A stretch of 39,358 nucleotides of DNA, taken from positions 1 through 39,358 of the forward strand of contig PUMJ01000121.1 in the NCBI GenBank assembly GCA_003551305.1, given 5' to 3'. A program made the translations under genes and the position numbers. Below, piece after piece: positions 24,251-32,505 of this stretch. The stretch comes from Candidatus Brocadiaceae bacterium (GTDB taxonomy: Bacteria > Planctomycetota > Brocadiia > SM23-32). Each line of letters starts with the position of its first letter. The stretch's first letter is position 1. The notes under the pieces were generated by a model. It was given only the letters and a program-made list of their open reading frames with translations, had not been told where the DNA came from and made no database searches.

Positions 24251-25069
24251 ATGATGGGTGATATCGGGCCAGAGGACGTGCCGGAACGCCAGGAAGGCGA
24301 AGAAGAGGAACTGGAACTTGAGCCGCTCAAGGAGCCGGAGCCAGAGCCGGGCGAAGGAGAGCAGGTCCCGCCGGACGAACCCGGCGGAGAAGTAGCGGCC
24401 GCGCCCGAGCCGGAAAGGCCGCCCAAACCCGACATCGGCGCTTACCTGAAGACGTCCTGGGACCTCGTCATCCAGAACCCGGTCCTCACTATCGTCGGTT
24501 TCCTGGTGGTCTGGGCGATTATCATGGTCTCGGTCGTCACCATCGTGGGGCCCATTGTGCTGGCCGGGCCCCTGCTGTTCGGCTACCTGCGCGTCATGCA
24601 GACACGCCTCAACGGAGAGCCCGCGGTCTTCGGCGACCTCTTCGGCGGGTTCAAGGACTTCGGCAAGGGGCTTGTCACATTTGTGCTGGCTTTCCTCATC
24701 TCCCTGGGCATCAGCATGCCCGCGCTCTTGCTCACGCTCGGTCTGGGGTTTATCCCCTGCATCGGATGGGTGCTGGGCGTGCTGTTCAGTATAGCCGCCA
24801 GCATCTTCATCGCGGGAGCTCTATTCTTCCTCTTCCCCATCGCGGCGCTCTCTGACGTCGGGGCCGGGCAGGCGGTTGCCGCCAGCTTCCGTTTCTGCTT
24901 TCGCCATCCGGTGCAGGTGTTCCTGCTGGCGCTGGTTACCAGCATCGTCGGCACGGCCGGGTCGGTCGCATGTGGCCTGGGCTGGATACTGACCATGCCC
25001 ATCGCCCTGGCGATGACCGTCGTGGCCTATAACCGCTACTACCTGCCCGCCGCCGAAGCGGCGGCCTGA
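24251..25069 (+). CDS. Polytopic membrane protein with acidic proline-rich N-terminus
   Basis: 272 residues. Residues 1-60 are very rich in Glu and Pro and look disordered. From about 74 there are some five to six hydrophobic helices with the segment GPLLFGYLRVMQTRLNGEPAVFGDLFGGF, shown in parts: LLFGYLRVM and FGDLFGGFKDF. The pattern resembles DUF975-like integral membrane proteins of unknown function. Start ATG 24251 (ATG 24254 also possible) has GGAG 6 bases upstream. It is expressed from the palindrome-containing promoter and is followed after 4 bases by the DUF2752 gene. Confidence 0.75.
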   Translation: MMGDIGPEDVPERQEGEEEELELEPLKEPEPEPGEGEQVPPDEPGGEVAAAPEPERPPKPDIGAYLKTSWDLVIQNPVLTIVGFLVVWAIIMVSVVTIVGPIVLAGPLLFGYLRVMQTRLNGEPAVFGDLFGGFKDFGKGLVTFVLAFLISLGISMPALLLTLGLGFIPCIGWVLGVLFSIAASIFIAGALFFLFPIAALSDVGAGQAVAASFRFCFRHPVQVFLLALVTSIVGTAGSVACGLGWILTMPIALAMTVVAYNRYYLPAAEAAA

Positions 25070-25073
25070 GGCC

Positions 25074-25523
25074 GTGAGGTTTCGTCGCCTGGACGCGGCG
25101 GCCCGGGTGCTCTGTCTGCTCGGGCCCCTGGCGGCGGTCTTCCTGTTCGTGACGGGGCGGTTCGTGGTGCCGCTTCTGGAGCGGGTCCCGCTCACGGCGG
25201 CGCTGCTGGCTCGGGTCTGCGTCTGGCACTCGGTGACGTACATACCGTGTCCCCTCTGCGGCGGCACACGGGCGCTGGCGCTGGCCGCGCGCGGGCGCTG
25301 GGGCGCCTCCCTCATGATGAACCCCCTGGCGACTTGCCTGCTGGCCGGGGCACTGGCGGCGGCCGTCTGGCTGGGTCTGTGCGCCGCGACCGGCCGGGAC
25401 GTCGGGCTCACGGCGGCGGGCCGCCTCCTGCGCGCCCGCCCGACCCGCTACATCGCCCTTGCGCTGCTGGCCGCCCTCTGGCTCCGGCAGGTCCACCTCG
25501 CCCTCAACGTCCGGCCCCTGTGA
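25074..25523 (+). CDS. DUF2752 membrane protein
   Basis: 149 residues with the DUF2752 signature CPLCGGTRALALAARGRW followed by MMNPL. There are about four hydrophobic helices. Start is GTG 25074, 4 bases after the previous stop, with GAGG overlapping, so translation is probably coupled. Its last 20 bases overlap the end of the convergent gene at 25504. Function unknown. Confidence 0.85.
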   Translation: MRFRRLDAAARVLCLLGPLAAVFLFVTGRFVVPLLERVPLTAALLARVCVWHSVTYIPCPLCGGTRALALAARGRWGASLMMNPLATCLLAGALAAAVWLGLCAATGRDVGLTAAGRLLRARPTRYIALALLAALWLRQVHLALNVRPL

Positions 25524-26004
25524 GGCGCTCGACCCTGCCGTCGGCGTAGAGCGCGTGCCTGCGAGGGGGCAGGTCCCCGAACATAGCCGCTATCCGGTGG
25601 CGGCGCCTCCACAACTGGTGGTTCTCCGCCGCCTCCGTTACCACCGGCGTTTCGGGGTCAGACCAGCCCTCCGGATGGTAGCGGTAGGCACCTTCCGCGC
25701 CGGCGCGCCGGGCGGCAGGGCAGTGCAGGTAGTCGGCATCGAGCAGACCCTCATCCACCAGGACCTTGAGGTCCGCCGGAGGTCGCGAATGCTCCTCATC
25801 GTAGGCCGTCAGGGCCAGGTGTATCTGCCTCAGGTTGTAGCCGCACGATGCCCTGAGCGCCATCTCACCAGCGCGGGGCGCCTCGCAGCTTTTCACCAGG
25901 CCCCAGCCGACAAGCAGCAGGAGCATTCCGATAAGAATCCACGCAGGCCATCCTCGAGGCCACCACCGCAGACCGGTCGTCTCATCTGATCGCTGCCGTG
26001 TCAA
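25504..26004 (-). CDS. Pseudopilin-like membrane-anchored protein
   Basis: 166 residues from a TTG at 26004; GGAGGAAG stands 5 bases before it. One N-terminal helix (about 19-38). Then CGYNLRQIHLALTAYDEEH (54-72), ADLKVLVDEGLL and CPA, and a tail HALYADGRVERL (150-161). This resembles the soluble part of the large planctomycete and lentisphaera pseudopilin/DUF1559-like families, which carry CxxNLRQ and a C-terminal DG-V tail. The usual prepilin cleavage motif (GFTLIE-like) is missing. Probably a periplasmic-facing single-pass protein; function unknown. Confidence 0.7.
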   Translation of the reverse strand: MTRQRSDETTGLRWWPRGWPAWILIGMLLLLVGWGLVKSCEAPRAGEMALRASCGYNLRQIHLALTAYDEEHSRPPADLKVLVDEGLLDADYLHCPAARRAGAEGAYRYHPEGWSDPETPVVTEAAENHQLWRRRHRIAAMFGDLPPRRHALYADGRVERLTGAGR

Positions 26005-26134
26005 CGGGCCTTCCTCCAGAGACCTTGATGCCGCCGGCAGACCTCTCCGCTGAGGCTACCCGCTCGCACGCTGAGCACCGGTTCCCCGCCGGCACGGCGG
26101 CGGCAGCCGCCCGCACCGGTCTCGTCCCGCGGCC

Positions 26135-26602
26135 TCAGCCGGTGTAGCGGCGTACGGGGCCGCGGAGCACCAAAAACAGGATCACCATGGCCACCGACCA
26201 TAGAAGACCTGCAGTGCTGGCCACCAGAACCTCCTGCATCTCCACGTCTCCCCGGGCTACCGCTACCCAGACCCAGGGGAGGAAAACGAGGCCGAGCCCA
26301 TTCAGGAGTTGCAGACAGCAGAGGATCTCGAACACTGCGCGGCTCCAGGGCTCGCCTCTCAGAAGCCTGCGAGAAGTGAAAACGATAAACGCGCCCACGG
26401 CAGCCGGGAGCACTATCAGGATGATCATCGGGTTCGTGACGAACCACGCCATATAGCGGCCGACGTTCACGTCCGGCGGCCTGAACCAGAATCCCAGGCC
26501 AGCTATGAACATCACGCTCATACCTATGCAGAAAGCGCCGGCAATCGTGAACAACCAGCCCACGACCTTAACCGAAACAGGCACCTTCCGGTCGGGTGAC
26601 AT
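26135..26602 (-). CDS. Four-helix membrane protein, unrecognised
   Basis: 155 residues with four hydrophobic segments (about 10-33, 50-72, 88-112, 124-147). No known family is recognised. ATG 26602 has AAGGA 8 bases upstream. Open frames on the opposite strand and in another frame (26001-26447) are shadows. It is the gene downstream of the chimeric pseudogene. Confidence 0.7.
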   Translation of the reverse strand: MSPDRKVPVSVKVVGWLFTIAGAFCIGMSVMFIAGLGFWFRPPDVNVGRYMAWFVTNPMIILIVLPAAVGAFIVFTSRRLLRGEPWSRAVFEILCCLQLLNGLGLVFLPWVWVAVARGDVEMQEVLVASTAGLLWSVAMVILFLVLRGPVRRYTG

Positions 26603-26693
26603 CCTCTTGTCCTTGCTTACGTGCTCACAACGTCAGGATGGGTGGCCGCGTACTCACGCACTCAGTGCTCCTTTCAGACCGGACACCGGACCA
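26603..26693. other. Short gap beside the pseudogene
   Basis: Together with the pseudogene this makes a 340-base stretch without an intact gene. I see no clear promoter or RNA here; it probably holds the start signals of the 26602 gene. Confidence 0.3.
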
Positions 26694-26932
26694 TCACCAC
26701 GATTCAGCAACGGCCAGGAGCGCGACAATGCCGAGGTTTCCTTCGGAGCGGGCAGCATCCAGAGGAGTCATACCGAGCCCGCACTGCACGTACCGATGCG
26801 GAACCGCTCTTCATCCGTTGTCTCCCCGTCAACCCTCACGGCCCACACCTCAAAGGGCAGTTCGGAGTTGAACGTCAGCGGCCCGAACAGCTCTTCCTGC
26901 TCGGCCGGCGTATCCAGCGGCGCTTGTGGCAT
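26694..26932 (-). pseudogene. Chimeric remnant: LRR-protein segment joined to ankyrin C-terminus
   Basis: On the minus strand, 26932-26768 reads as a 54-codon fragment starting MPQAPLDTP and containing FNSELPFEVWAVRVDGETTD. This is nearly the same as residues about 147-178 of the LRR protein at 28370-30091. About 119 bases (26793-26911) are some 90% identical to 29559-29677 by my count. After a frameshift the next frame reads GMTPLDAARSEGNLGIVALL and stops at 26694. That is an ankyrin-repeat end, like the GMTPLALARRRG end of the gene at 34398. It starts 11 bases after the lipoprotein stop. Most likely a decayed recombinant of two local gene families. Confidence 0.7.
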
Positions 26933-26942
26933 AGAGCCGGCA

Positions 26943-28304
26943 TCACAGTTCTCGCCAGGCGAGTCTCACCTCCAAAGATTCAGGAACGAAGTAGGCCACA
27001 ATCAGCAGGCCGTCCAATGCGATGGCGGCCGTCGTGCCGCCCAGGCCGACCTGCTCAATGGTCTCAAGCCGCCAGGCCCCCTCATGCTCTCGGGCGTGCC
27101 TTATCTCTCCGGCTATCGGGTCCCAGAACACCACGTGGAGCCCCCCGCTGGTGTCCACCGCAGCACTTGGGGCGAAGAAGTGCATTCCCGCAAGATCATC
27201 TTCTCCACCAATGGGGCGCACAGTAGGGCACGCGGACTCGAACCCGCCGATGTCCTCGGCGCGATCGTTGAGGCGCAGGATGCGCGCTTCGAACGTGTAG
27301 GGGGATGTGGCCGCCAGCCACACCAGGTAGAGTGCCTGGGCCGACGAGGCCAGCGCGAAGTCGTCTACTGGGGACCCGGGTGCCCCCAGCGGTTGCGCCT
27401 CGAAAGGGTTCGTTCCCGCATCGGGCCCCCGGCGAGCCAGCTCTGAAGTGAGTGAGCGTTCAGGGGCGTGGTACAGAGTGACGGCCGCCCGGTCCGCGTG
27501 AATCAGACATATCGCATCTCCGTGCAAGTGCACGAGAAAGCGACGTGCCCGCGGGAAGCTCACCAACGACCACAGGCCGGTGAAGGTATCCAACACGGCG
27601 TACAATGCCTTCTCCGGCGTCCTGACTGCCAGGTGGACGACGCCATGGAGCGGGCTGTGCGCCATCTGCACGGAGCTCGCGAGGAGCAGTTCCTCCGGTG
27701 CCTCATGGCGCGTCGAAGTGCCGGTCAGCACGTCGTGTTGGACAAGCTGGTTGGCGGCGGGGTCGTAGTAGAAAAGGACTGTTCGGCCTTCCACACGGCC
27801 GAAGCAGGCCCCTTCCCAGGGAACGAGAAGCGGTGCATCATCGCTGTGGAGGGCTGAGGAAACACCCGTCCTCTCACGCACGGTCGGCGGCGGGCCCGTC
27901 TCGATCTCGGCCACGCGAAGCCCCATGGACTCCGCCCGCTCCAGCCCTGCAGGGGATGGGTGATATGCGAGGCGCAGAACCTCGTCATTCTCGCGATGCA
28001 ACCAGAGGCGCCCGCCCTCGATCAGAAAGGCCCAGTAAACGTCGGGGGCTTCTCGCAAGAGCCAGTCCACGTCATCCTCAAGGCCGACCCAACCGGCGCG
28101 GTCAAGCACGGCGGTCTGCCAGGGGGCAGGTCGCTCACTGCGTGCGCCCGTCCCGTCAAGTGCGCAGGCCGACAGAATGCAGCCCAGACAGAACACGACA
28201 ACAAGGCAAAGTCCGGTGAGCAGCGAGCATCGTTCACCTACACGGCGCACCGCGGGCACGACACCACTCCCCGTAGCCTGCGCTGGCGGTTCTTTCACGC
28301 GCAT
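26943..28304 (-). CDS. Predicted lipoprotein, unrecognised
   Basis: 453 residues. After a basic N-terminus a hydrophobic stretch ends in the lipobox LSAC (Cys about 47), so it is likely a membrane-anchored lipoprotein. The rest is rich in beta-strand-like segments with repeated patterns (LLVPWEGACFGRVEGRTVLF, GVVHLAVRTPEKALYAVLD, GLHVVFWDPIAGEIRHA), suggesting a beta-propeller. No family is recognised with confidence. ATG 28304 is chosen; GGGAG lies about 10 bases upstream. It lies 65 bases after the LRR gene in the same direction. Confidence 0.7.
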   Translation of the reverse strand: MRVKEPPAQATGSGVVPAVRRVGERCSLLTGLCLVVVFCLGCILSACALDGTGARSERPAPWQTAVLDRAGWVGLEDDVDWLLREAPDVYWAFLIEGGRLWLHRENDEVLRLAYHPSPAGLERAESMGLRVAEIETGPPPTVRERTGVSSALHSDDAPLLVPWEGACFGRVEGRTVLFYYDPAANQLVQHDVLTGTSTRHEAPEELLLASSVQMAHSPLHGVVHLAVRTPEKALYAVLDTFTGLWSLVSFPRARRFLVHLHGDAICLIHADRAAVTLYHAPERSLTSELARRGPDAGTNPFEAQPLGAPGSPVDDFALASSAQALYLVWLAATSPYTFEARILRLNDRAEDIGGFESACPTVRPIGGEDDLAGMHFFAPSAAVDTSGGLHVVFWDPIAGEIRHAREHEGAWRLETIEQVGLGGTTAAIALDGLLIVAYFVPESLEVRLAWREL

Positions 28305-28369
28305 AGTCGAGCAACTCCCGTTCGGGCACCTCGGCCGGGTGTTCTGCCGGGTCAGCCCGTCTCCTTTGC

Positions 28370-30091
28370 TCAGCGCGACACCCTTAGCTCGGGCAGGGCT
28401 TTTTCCAGCTTCTCCACACCCGCCCTTGTGACTTGAGTGCGGCTGAGTCCAAGAACCCGGAGGTTTTGCAGTCCCTGCAGGTGTGCGAGACCCGCGTCGG
28501 TGACCCGAGTGTCGACGAGCCCGAGCGCCCGCAGGTTGTCCAGCTCTCGCAGGTGTATCAGGCCCGCGTCAGTGACCTGAGTGTGGCTGAGCGTAAGGCG
28601 TCGCAGGTTGTGCAGCCCCTGCAGGTGCTCAAGGCCGGCGTCAGTGACTTGAGTCGCCGTGAGGCCAAAACGCCGCAGGTTGTGCAGCCCACGCAGGTGT
28701 TCAAGGCCCGGGCCGGTGACTTGAGTGTCCCAGAGCCAGAGACTCTGCAAGCTGTGGAGCCCACCCAGGCGCTCCAGCCCCGCGTCGGTGACCTCCGTGC
28801 GACTGAGGTCAAGCTTCTGGAGGTCATGCAGCTCGTGCAGGTGCTCCAGGCCCCCATCGCTGACTTGAGTCTCCCAGAGCGAAAGCGCCCGCAGGTTGTG
28901 CAGCCCCCGCAGGTGCCGAAGCCCCGCGTCGGTGACCCGAGTGCGGCCCAGGTGAAGCACCCGGAGGTCCTCCAGCCCCCCCAGGTGCTGAAGCCCAGAG
29001 TCGGTGACCTCAGTGCCGGTGAGGGCGAGGGCTCGCAGGTTGTGCAACGTCCCCAGGCGCTCCATGCCACCATCGGCGACTTGAGTGTTCGAGAGCGAAA
29101 GCGCCTGGAGGTTGTGCAGCTCGCGTAGATGCTCCAGACCGCCGCTGCTGACCGCAGTGCCCGTGAGTTCAAGCTGCCACAGGTTATGCAGTCCCCGCAG
29201 GTGCTTCAAGCCCGCGTCGGTGACCTGAGTGCCACTGAGACCAAGCGTCCGCAGGTTGTGCAGTGTCCGCAGGTGCTCAACGCCCGCGTCGGTGACTCGA
29301 GTCCAGCCAAGATCGAGCGCTCTCAGGCTGTGCAGCCCGTGCAGATGCTCAAGGCCCGCGTAGCTCACCGGAGTGCGGCTGAAGTTCATAAGCCGCAGGC
29401 GCTGCAGGTGCCCGTCGCTGGCGCCCGGCATCCGGAGGCCCGGGATTTCCTGGCGGCGCACCTCCCGCGCCACGGCCTCCCAGCTCGGCTCGCCGCGGGA
29501 ATATACCCCCCAGTAGGTGCACTCGGGAATCCGCAGGGGCTCGGCGGCCGGCGTGCGACCGATGCGGAACCGCTCTTCATCCATGGTTTCCCGGTCAACC
29601 CTCACGGCCCACACCTCGAAGGGCAGTTCGGAGTTGAACTTCAGCGGGCCGAACGGCTCCTCCTCTTCGGCCGCCGTGTCCTGTGCGGGCGGGCCATCCC
29701 GATCTGGCCGGGCGCCGCCGGCACCGCCACCAACATCCTGCCGTTCAAGTTCGGCCAGGAACTCCCGGGCCCGCGCTATGGCGCGTTCGACGGACCGGCG
29801 GTGTTCGTCACTCATCATCTCCCGTAAGCAGGACAGGGTCTCCACCTGGTGCTCGAGCCGCCGGCGGACGAAATCCTCGAGCGCCTCGCGGTCCGCATGC
29901 CCCTCCTCCCAGGCCTCCATGTAAGCCTCGGCAAGGGCCACCTCCCCGTGCCAGCCCATCCGGAGTATCCCGTCCTGGTTTCCATCCAGCCATCCGAGCT
30001 GGTAGCCGAAGTACGCCGCCACGGCACCCACGACAAGGCAGACCAGCACGCCGCAGACCGCAAACACAAGAACGAACCGTTTGGAAGCCAT
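28370..30091 (-). CDS. Membrane-anchored leucine-rich-repeat protein
   Basis: 573 residues from ATG 30091; GGGAGG is 7 bases upstream (GTG 30097 would leave no room for it). Domains: N-terminal helix (about 5-28); a helical, charged region; a linker with EEEEPFGPLKFNSELPFEVW; then 13 complete 24-residue repeats (242-553) of the form VTDAGLEHLRGLHNLRxLxL, and a partial 14th. No repeat deviates in length. The form is typical of PVC-phylum LRR proteins that bind other proteins. The helix probably places the repeats outside the membrane, by the positive-inside rule. Partner unknown. Confidence 0.88.
   Translation of the reverse strand: MASKRFVLVFAVCGVLVCLVVGAVAAYFGYQLGWLDGNQDGILRMGWHGEVALAEAYMEAWEEGHADREALEDFVRRRLEHQVETLSCLREMMSDEHRRSVERAIARAREFLAELERQDVGGGAGGARPDRDGPPAQDTAAEEEEPFGPLKFNSELPFEVWAVRVDRETMDEERFRIGRTPAAEPLRIPECTYWGVYSRGEPSWEAVAREVRRQEIPGLRMPGASDGHLQRLRLMNFSRTPVSYAGLEHLHGLHSLRALDLGWTRVTDAGVEHLRTLHNLRTLGLSGTQVTDAGLKHLRGLHNLWQLELTGTAVSSGGLEHLRELHNLQALSLSNTQVADGGMERLGTLHNLRALALTGTEVTDSGLQHLGGLEDLRVLHLGRTRVTDAGLRHLRGLHNLRALSLWETQVSDGGLEHLHELHDLQKLDLSRTEVTDAGLERLGGLHSLQSLWLWDTQVTGPGLEHLRGLHNLRRFGLTATQVTDAGLEHLQGLHNLRRLTLSHTQVTDAGLIHLRELDNLRALGLVDTRVTDAGLAHLQGLQNLRVLGLSRTQVTRAGVEKLEKALPELRVSR
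28433..29368 (-). repeat. 13 tandem 72-bp units encoding LRRs
   Basis: 936 bases equal 13 x 72 without any insertion or deletion, inside the LRR gene. The units diverge mostly at the variable LRR positions. Because of the periodic codon use the opposite strand is also open in long stretches, which is an artefact. Confidence 0.85.
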
Positions 30092-30115
30092 CCTCACACC
30101 TCCCGGAACCCTCTT

Positions 30116-30586
30116 CTACGGCGAAGTCAACCACCACGCAAGCAAAACGCCCCAGACCGCCATGACAACGAGCGCAAGACCGACACATACCCACAGACCG
30201 GCAGCGCCCAGCCGGCTCCTCCACGGCTCATCCGGCTCAGCCCACGCCTTCGTGACCACCCCGGCCGTCCCGTCCCGCCCCCTCAGAACCAGCAGAACGG
30301 GCACAAGCAAGACCGCGAAGAAACCCCCGGCGAAGAGAAAATGCCACATCAGGAAAGCGACCAACCAGACAGCCGGCAGTGAGCGAAACGTCTGCATCAC
30401 GAGGGGATCGGATACGAAGCGAGGCAGCACAAAGGCGACCAGGGCGCGATAGGGCAGGTAGAGCGCCGCCAGGCCCCATACCAGCCGCGCCCGGCGAAGG
30501 GCGCCCTCGGGGAAGCCCGCCGGCACGAACCGCGCGCTCAGCTCGATGGAAGCTCCCCACCATACCCAGCCGACCAGCCACGCCAT
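30116..30586 (-). CDS. Small polytopic membrane protein, unrecognised
   Basis: 156 residues with about four hydrophobic helices (1-18, 36-52, 73-101, 128-152) and Trp-rich ends. No family recognised. ATG 30586 has GGGAGG 7 bases upstream. It ends 24 bases before the LRR gene and is likely co-transcribed with it. Confidence 0.7.
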   Translation of the reverse strand: MAWLVGWVWWGASIELSARFVPAGFPEGALRRARLVWGLAALYLPYRALVAFVLPRFVSDPLVMQTFRSLPAVWLVAFLMWHFLFAGGFFAVLLVPVLLVLRGRDGTAGVVTKAWAEPDEPWRSRLGAAGLWVCVGLALVVMAVWGVLLAWWLTSP

Positions 30587-30691
30587 CAGCCAACCTCCCT
30601 TCTGCGCACGCTGCCGGCACGGCTCCGAAACCCGTGCGCCACGCGCCCGGCCCGCGCCTCGGCGGGGGCCCGCTCTCCGGGGCCGCAGCCC

Positions 30692-31231
30692 TCACGCCTC
30701 CGGCTCGAGGAACAGCGTGCGGGCATGCTCCTCCACTTCGGGTTGCCACTCTCGCTTTTCCATGGGTCCATAGTCGATGATATCGAAATCACGCGGGTAG
30801 CGCAGCACGCCCTCACCGTACCCCGGTCTTGTCACCCGGATCGTCAGGCTGATTCCTCTGTCCTCCAGCAGCCTGCGGCCGAAAAGACGGACGGATTTCC
30901 CGCGTGTAAGGATGCGGGGAAAGGACACCTTGATAAGGCCATCTTCCTGCGTCCTAACCTCGTAGTTCGCAAGCCAGGCATCAAAGCCCGTCACCTCGAC
31001 CGTGGCGTCGTCCGCGCTAAGAATCTCCCGATGCTCCGCGCAGCGGAGGCGGATTGTGAACTCGGCCGGACCCCACGCCCGCGTAACCGACCGCACGGGC
31101 AAGGCAAACAGGACGAGCGCCAGCGCTGCCATTGCCGTCACGATAAGCCAACGACCGACTTCGGCGGACGCCGCGTGCTCTTGCCCGGCCTCATTATCCT
31201 GCTCCGTCGTTTGAGGATGATCTCGGCTCAT
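30692..31231 (-). CDS. Single-pass membrane protein, unrecognised
   Basis: 179 residues. A charged N-terminus (1-26), one helix at about 27-46, then a soluble domain rich in beta-type segments (FTIRLRCAEHREILSADD, GLIKVSFPRILTRGKSVRLF). It probably faces outside. ATG 31231 overlaps the stop of the preceding gene (ATGA), so the two are translationally coupled. No family recognised. Confidence 0.65.
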   Translation of the reverse strand: MSRDHPQTTEQDNEAGQEHAASAEVGRWLIVTAMAALALVLFALPVRSVTRAWGPAEFTIRLRCAEHREILSADDATVEVTGFDAWLANYEVRTQEDGLIKVSFPRILTRGKSVRLFGRRLLEDRGISLTIRVTRPGYGEGVLRYPRDFDIIDYGPMEKREWQPEVEEHARTLFLEPEA

Positions 31232-31560
31232 CGGAGGAGACTCACTTCAGCCAGCCGCGCGAAATAGCGGCCTGCAAAAAACCACGTGTCCAGGAACGTC
31301 CCGACCGCAACGAGAAACGCGATAACCAGAAAGGCCCCGCCGATCAAGCGCAGCCGCGTGCGGCGCACGAACGCATAGCACGATGCGCCCCCGAGCACCG
31401 CCCCAACAAGAGTGCAGACCGCCGCGCCCAGCAGGAACCTCGTTTCGGTTCGCAGGTGTCCGGCCAGACCCACGTGCGCGCCGAACAGGGCCCCGAGCAC
31501 AACGCCCGGGAGCACGCGGACGACGGCCCAGGTGACACTCAGCCATCGAGAAGAACTCAT
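31228..31560 (-). CDS. Three-helix membrane protein, unrecognised
   Basis: 110 residues from ATG 31560, preceded by a G-rich stretch; the open frame to 31626 adds a charged extension with no clear start signal. Three hydrophobic segments: about 10-34, 43-63 and 71-94. No family recognised. Shares an ATGA overlap with the next gene. Confidence 0.6.
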   Translation of the reverse strand: MSSSRWLSVTWAVVRVLPGVVLGALFGAHVGLAGHLRTETRFLLGAAVCTLVGAVLGGASCYAFVRRTRLRLIGGAFLVIAFLVAVGTFLDTWFFAGRYFARLAEVSLLR

Positions 31561-31631
31561 GTCTGCGGTCCCCCCTTCAGCGCGGCGGGCCTGGTCGCCG
31601 TCCCGCTCGTTCTGATGTTGCTGCACCGGCC

Positions 31632-31674
31632 GCGGCCGGGGAAGCCCTCCGGCGCACGCCGGTCACTCCTCCGC
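31632..31674 (-). repeat. Repeat A, copy 1: conserved end of ankyrin gene and 3' hairpin
   Basis: 43 bases identical to 34367-34409. It covers the last codons and stop of the ankyrin gene and 31 bases beyond it. Directly after the stop lies CCGGCGCACGCCGG, an inverted repeat, then a second GGG/CCC hairpin. There is no T-run. Confidence 0.8.
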
Positions 31675-32439
31675 CCCGTCCTCCCGCAGCAACCGGACCA
31701 GTTCATCGTGCCCGCGCCTGCGTGCCAGGGTGAGAGGAGTCACCAGGTCGTCGTTCCGCACATCTGTGGTAGCACCTGCTCCGAGCAGCGACTCTACCGC
31801 GTCAAGGGCCTTCGCCTCTTCAGCAATACTCGCAGCATAGTGCAGCGGTGTCAACCCGTCCCTGTCGGCCACGTTCGGGTCGGCCCCATGCTGCAGGAGT
31901 AGCCGGGCGAGCCTGACTCGGTGCATACGCAAGGCATGATGTAGCGGCTTGAACCCGTGCCAGTCCTGCACCTCAACCTCAGCGCCCGCGTTGAGCAGGA
32001 GTTTCACGATACCCTCGTATCTCGCTTCTGCCGGATACAGGGGATGCTCACGCGGAAACTCGGGCATCCCGCACGCCCCTTCAGGGATTCCGCGTGCCGC
32101 GTACGTGATCGGCGGGGACCCTGAGACCGCCTCTGCACTCGGGTCTGCACCCCTGTCGAGAAGGAATCGGACCATATCCAGGTCGCCTCGATAAGCCGCA
32201 ATATGCAGAGCGGTTTCACCGCTCGTATTGCGACTGTCAACCGACATCCGCAGCCTTAGCACCCTCTTGAGCCGTTCTACGTCCCCCTCGCGCGCGGCGA
32301 TGTGGATTGCGGTTTGGCCCCGATGCTGGAACATGGGTATCCAAACCAACACGAGCCAGCGGGCAACCACTGCGAACACGAAGATGCCGCCCAGGGCGAC
32401 GAGCAGAACGACAAGCACCTTTCGCTTCTTTCCCGTCAT
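31663..32439 (-). CDS. Membrane-anchored ankyrin-repeat protein
   Basis: 258 residues. N-terminal helix (about 8-34), then six to seven ankyrin repeats from about 42, for example GETALHIAAYRGDLDMVRFL and LTPLHYAASIAEEA. It is a close paralogue of the gene at 34398: the same layout, and both end LLREDGAEE. The third repeat carries an insertion of about 22 residues (around EGACGMPEFPREHPLY) that the paralogue lacks. GAGGAG is 9 bases before ATG 32439. Probably a membrane-tethered protein-binding module; partner unknown. Confidence 0.85.
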   Translation of the reverse strand: MTGKKRKVLVVLLVALGGIFVFAVVARWLVLVWIPMFQHRGQTAIHIAAREGDVERLKRVLRLRMSVDSRNTSGETALHIAAYRGDLDMVRFLLDRGADPSAEAVSGSPPITYAARGIPEGACGMPEFPREHPLYPAEARYEGIVKLLLNAGAEVEVQDWHGFKPLHHALRMHRVRLARLLLQHGADPNVADRDGLTPLHYAASIAEEAKALDAVESLLGAGATTDVRNDDLVTPLTLARRRGHDELVRLLREDGAEE

Positions 32440-32505
32440 CCCTTCGTTCTCCTCGGCGTGTTGGGGCCTTCCGCGGACTGAGCCCGCCCCGCCGGCAGGG
32501 GCCGC

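Noticed and set aside
26001-26447. 148-codon minus-strand frame
   Set aside because: It overlaps the four-helix membrane protein in another frame and lacks hydrophobic or family patterns.
28433-29368. Possible CRISPR-like periodic repeat
   Set aside because: Units are 72 bp, contiguous, coding in one frame and without spacers.
28433-29827. Long repeat-like plus-strand frames (pattern VGDLS.. Q..QVLKAR)
   Set aside because: They are the antisense reading of the LRR gene's 72-bp units, so their periodicity is inherited.
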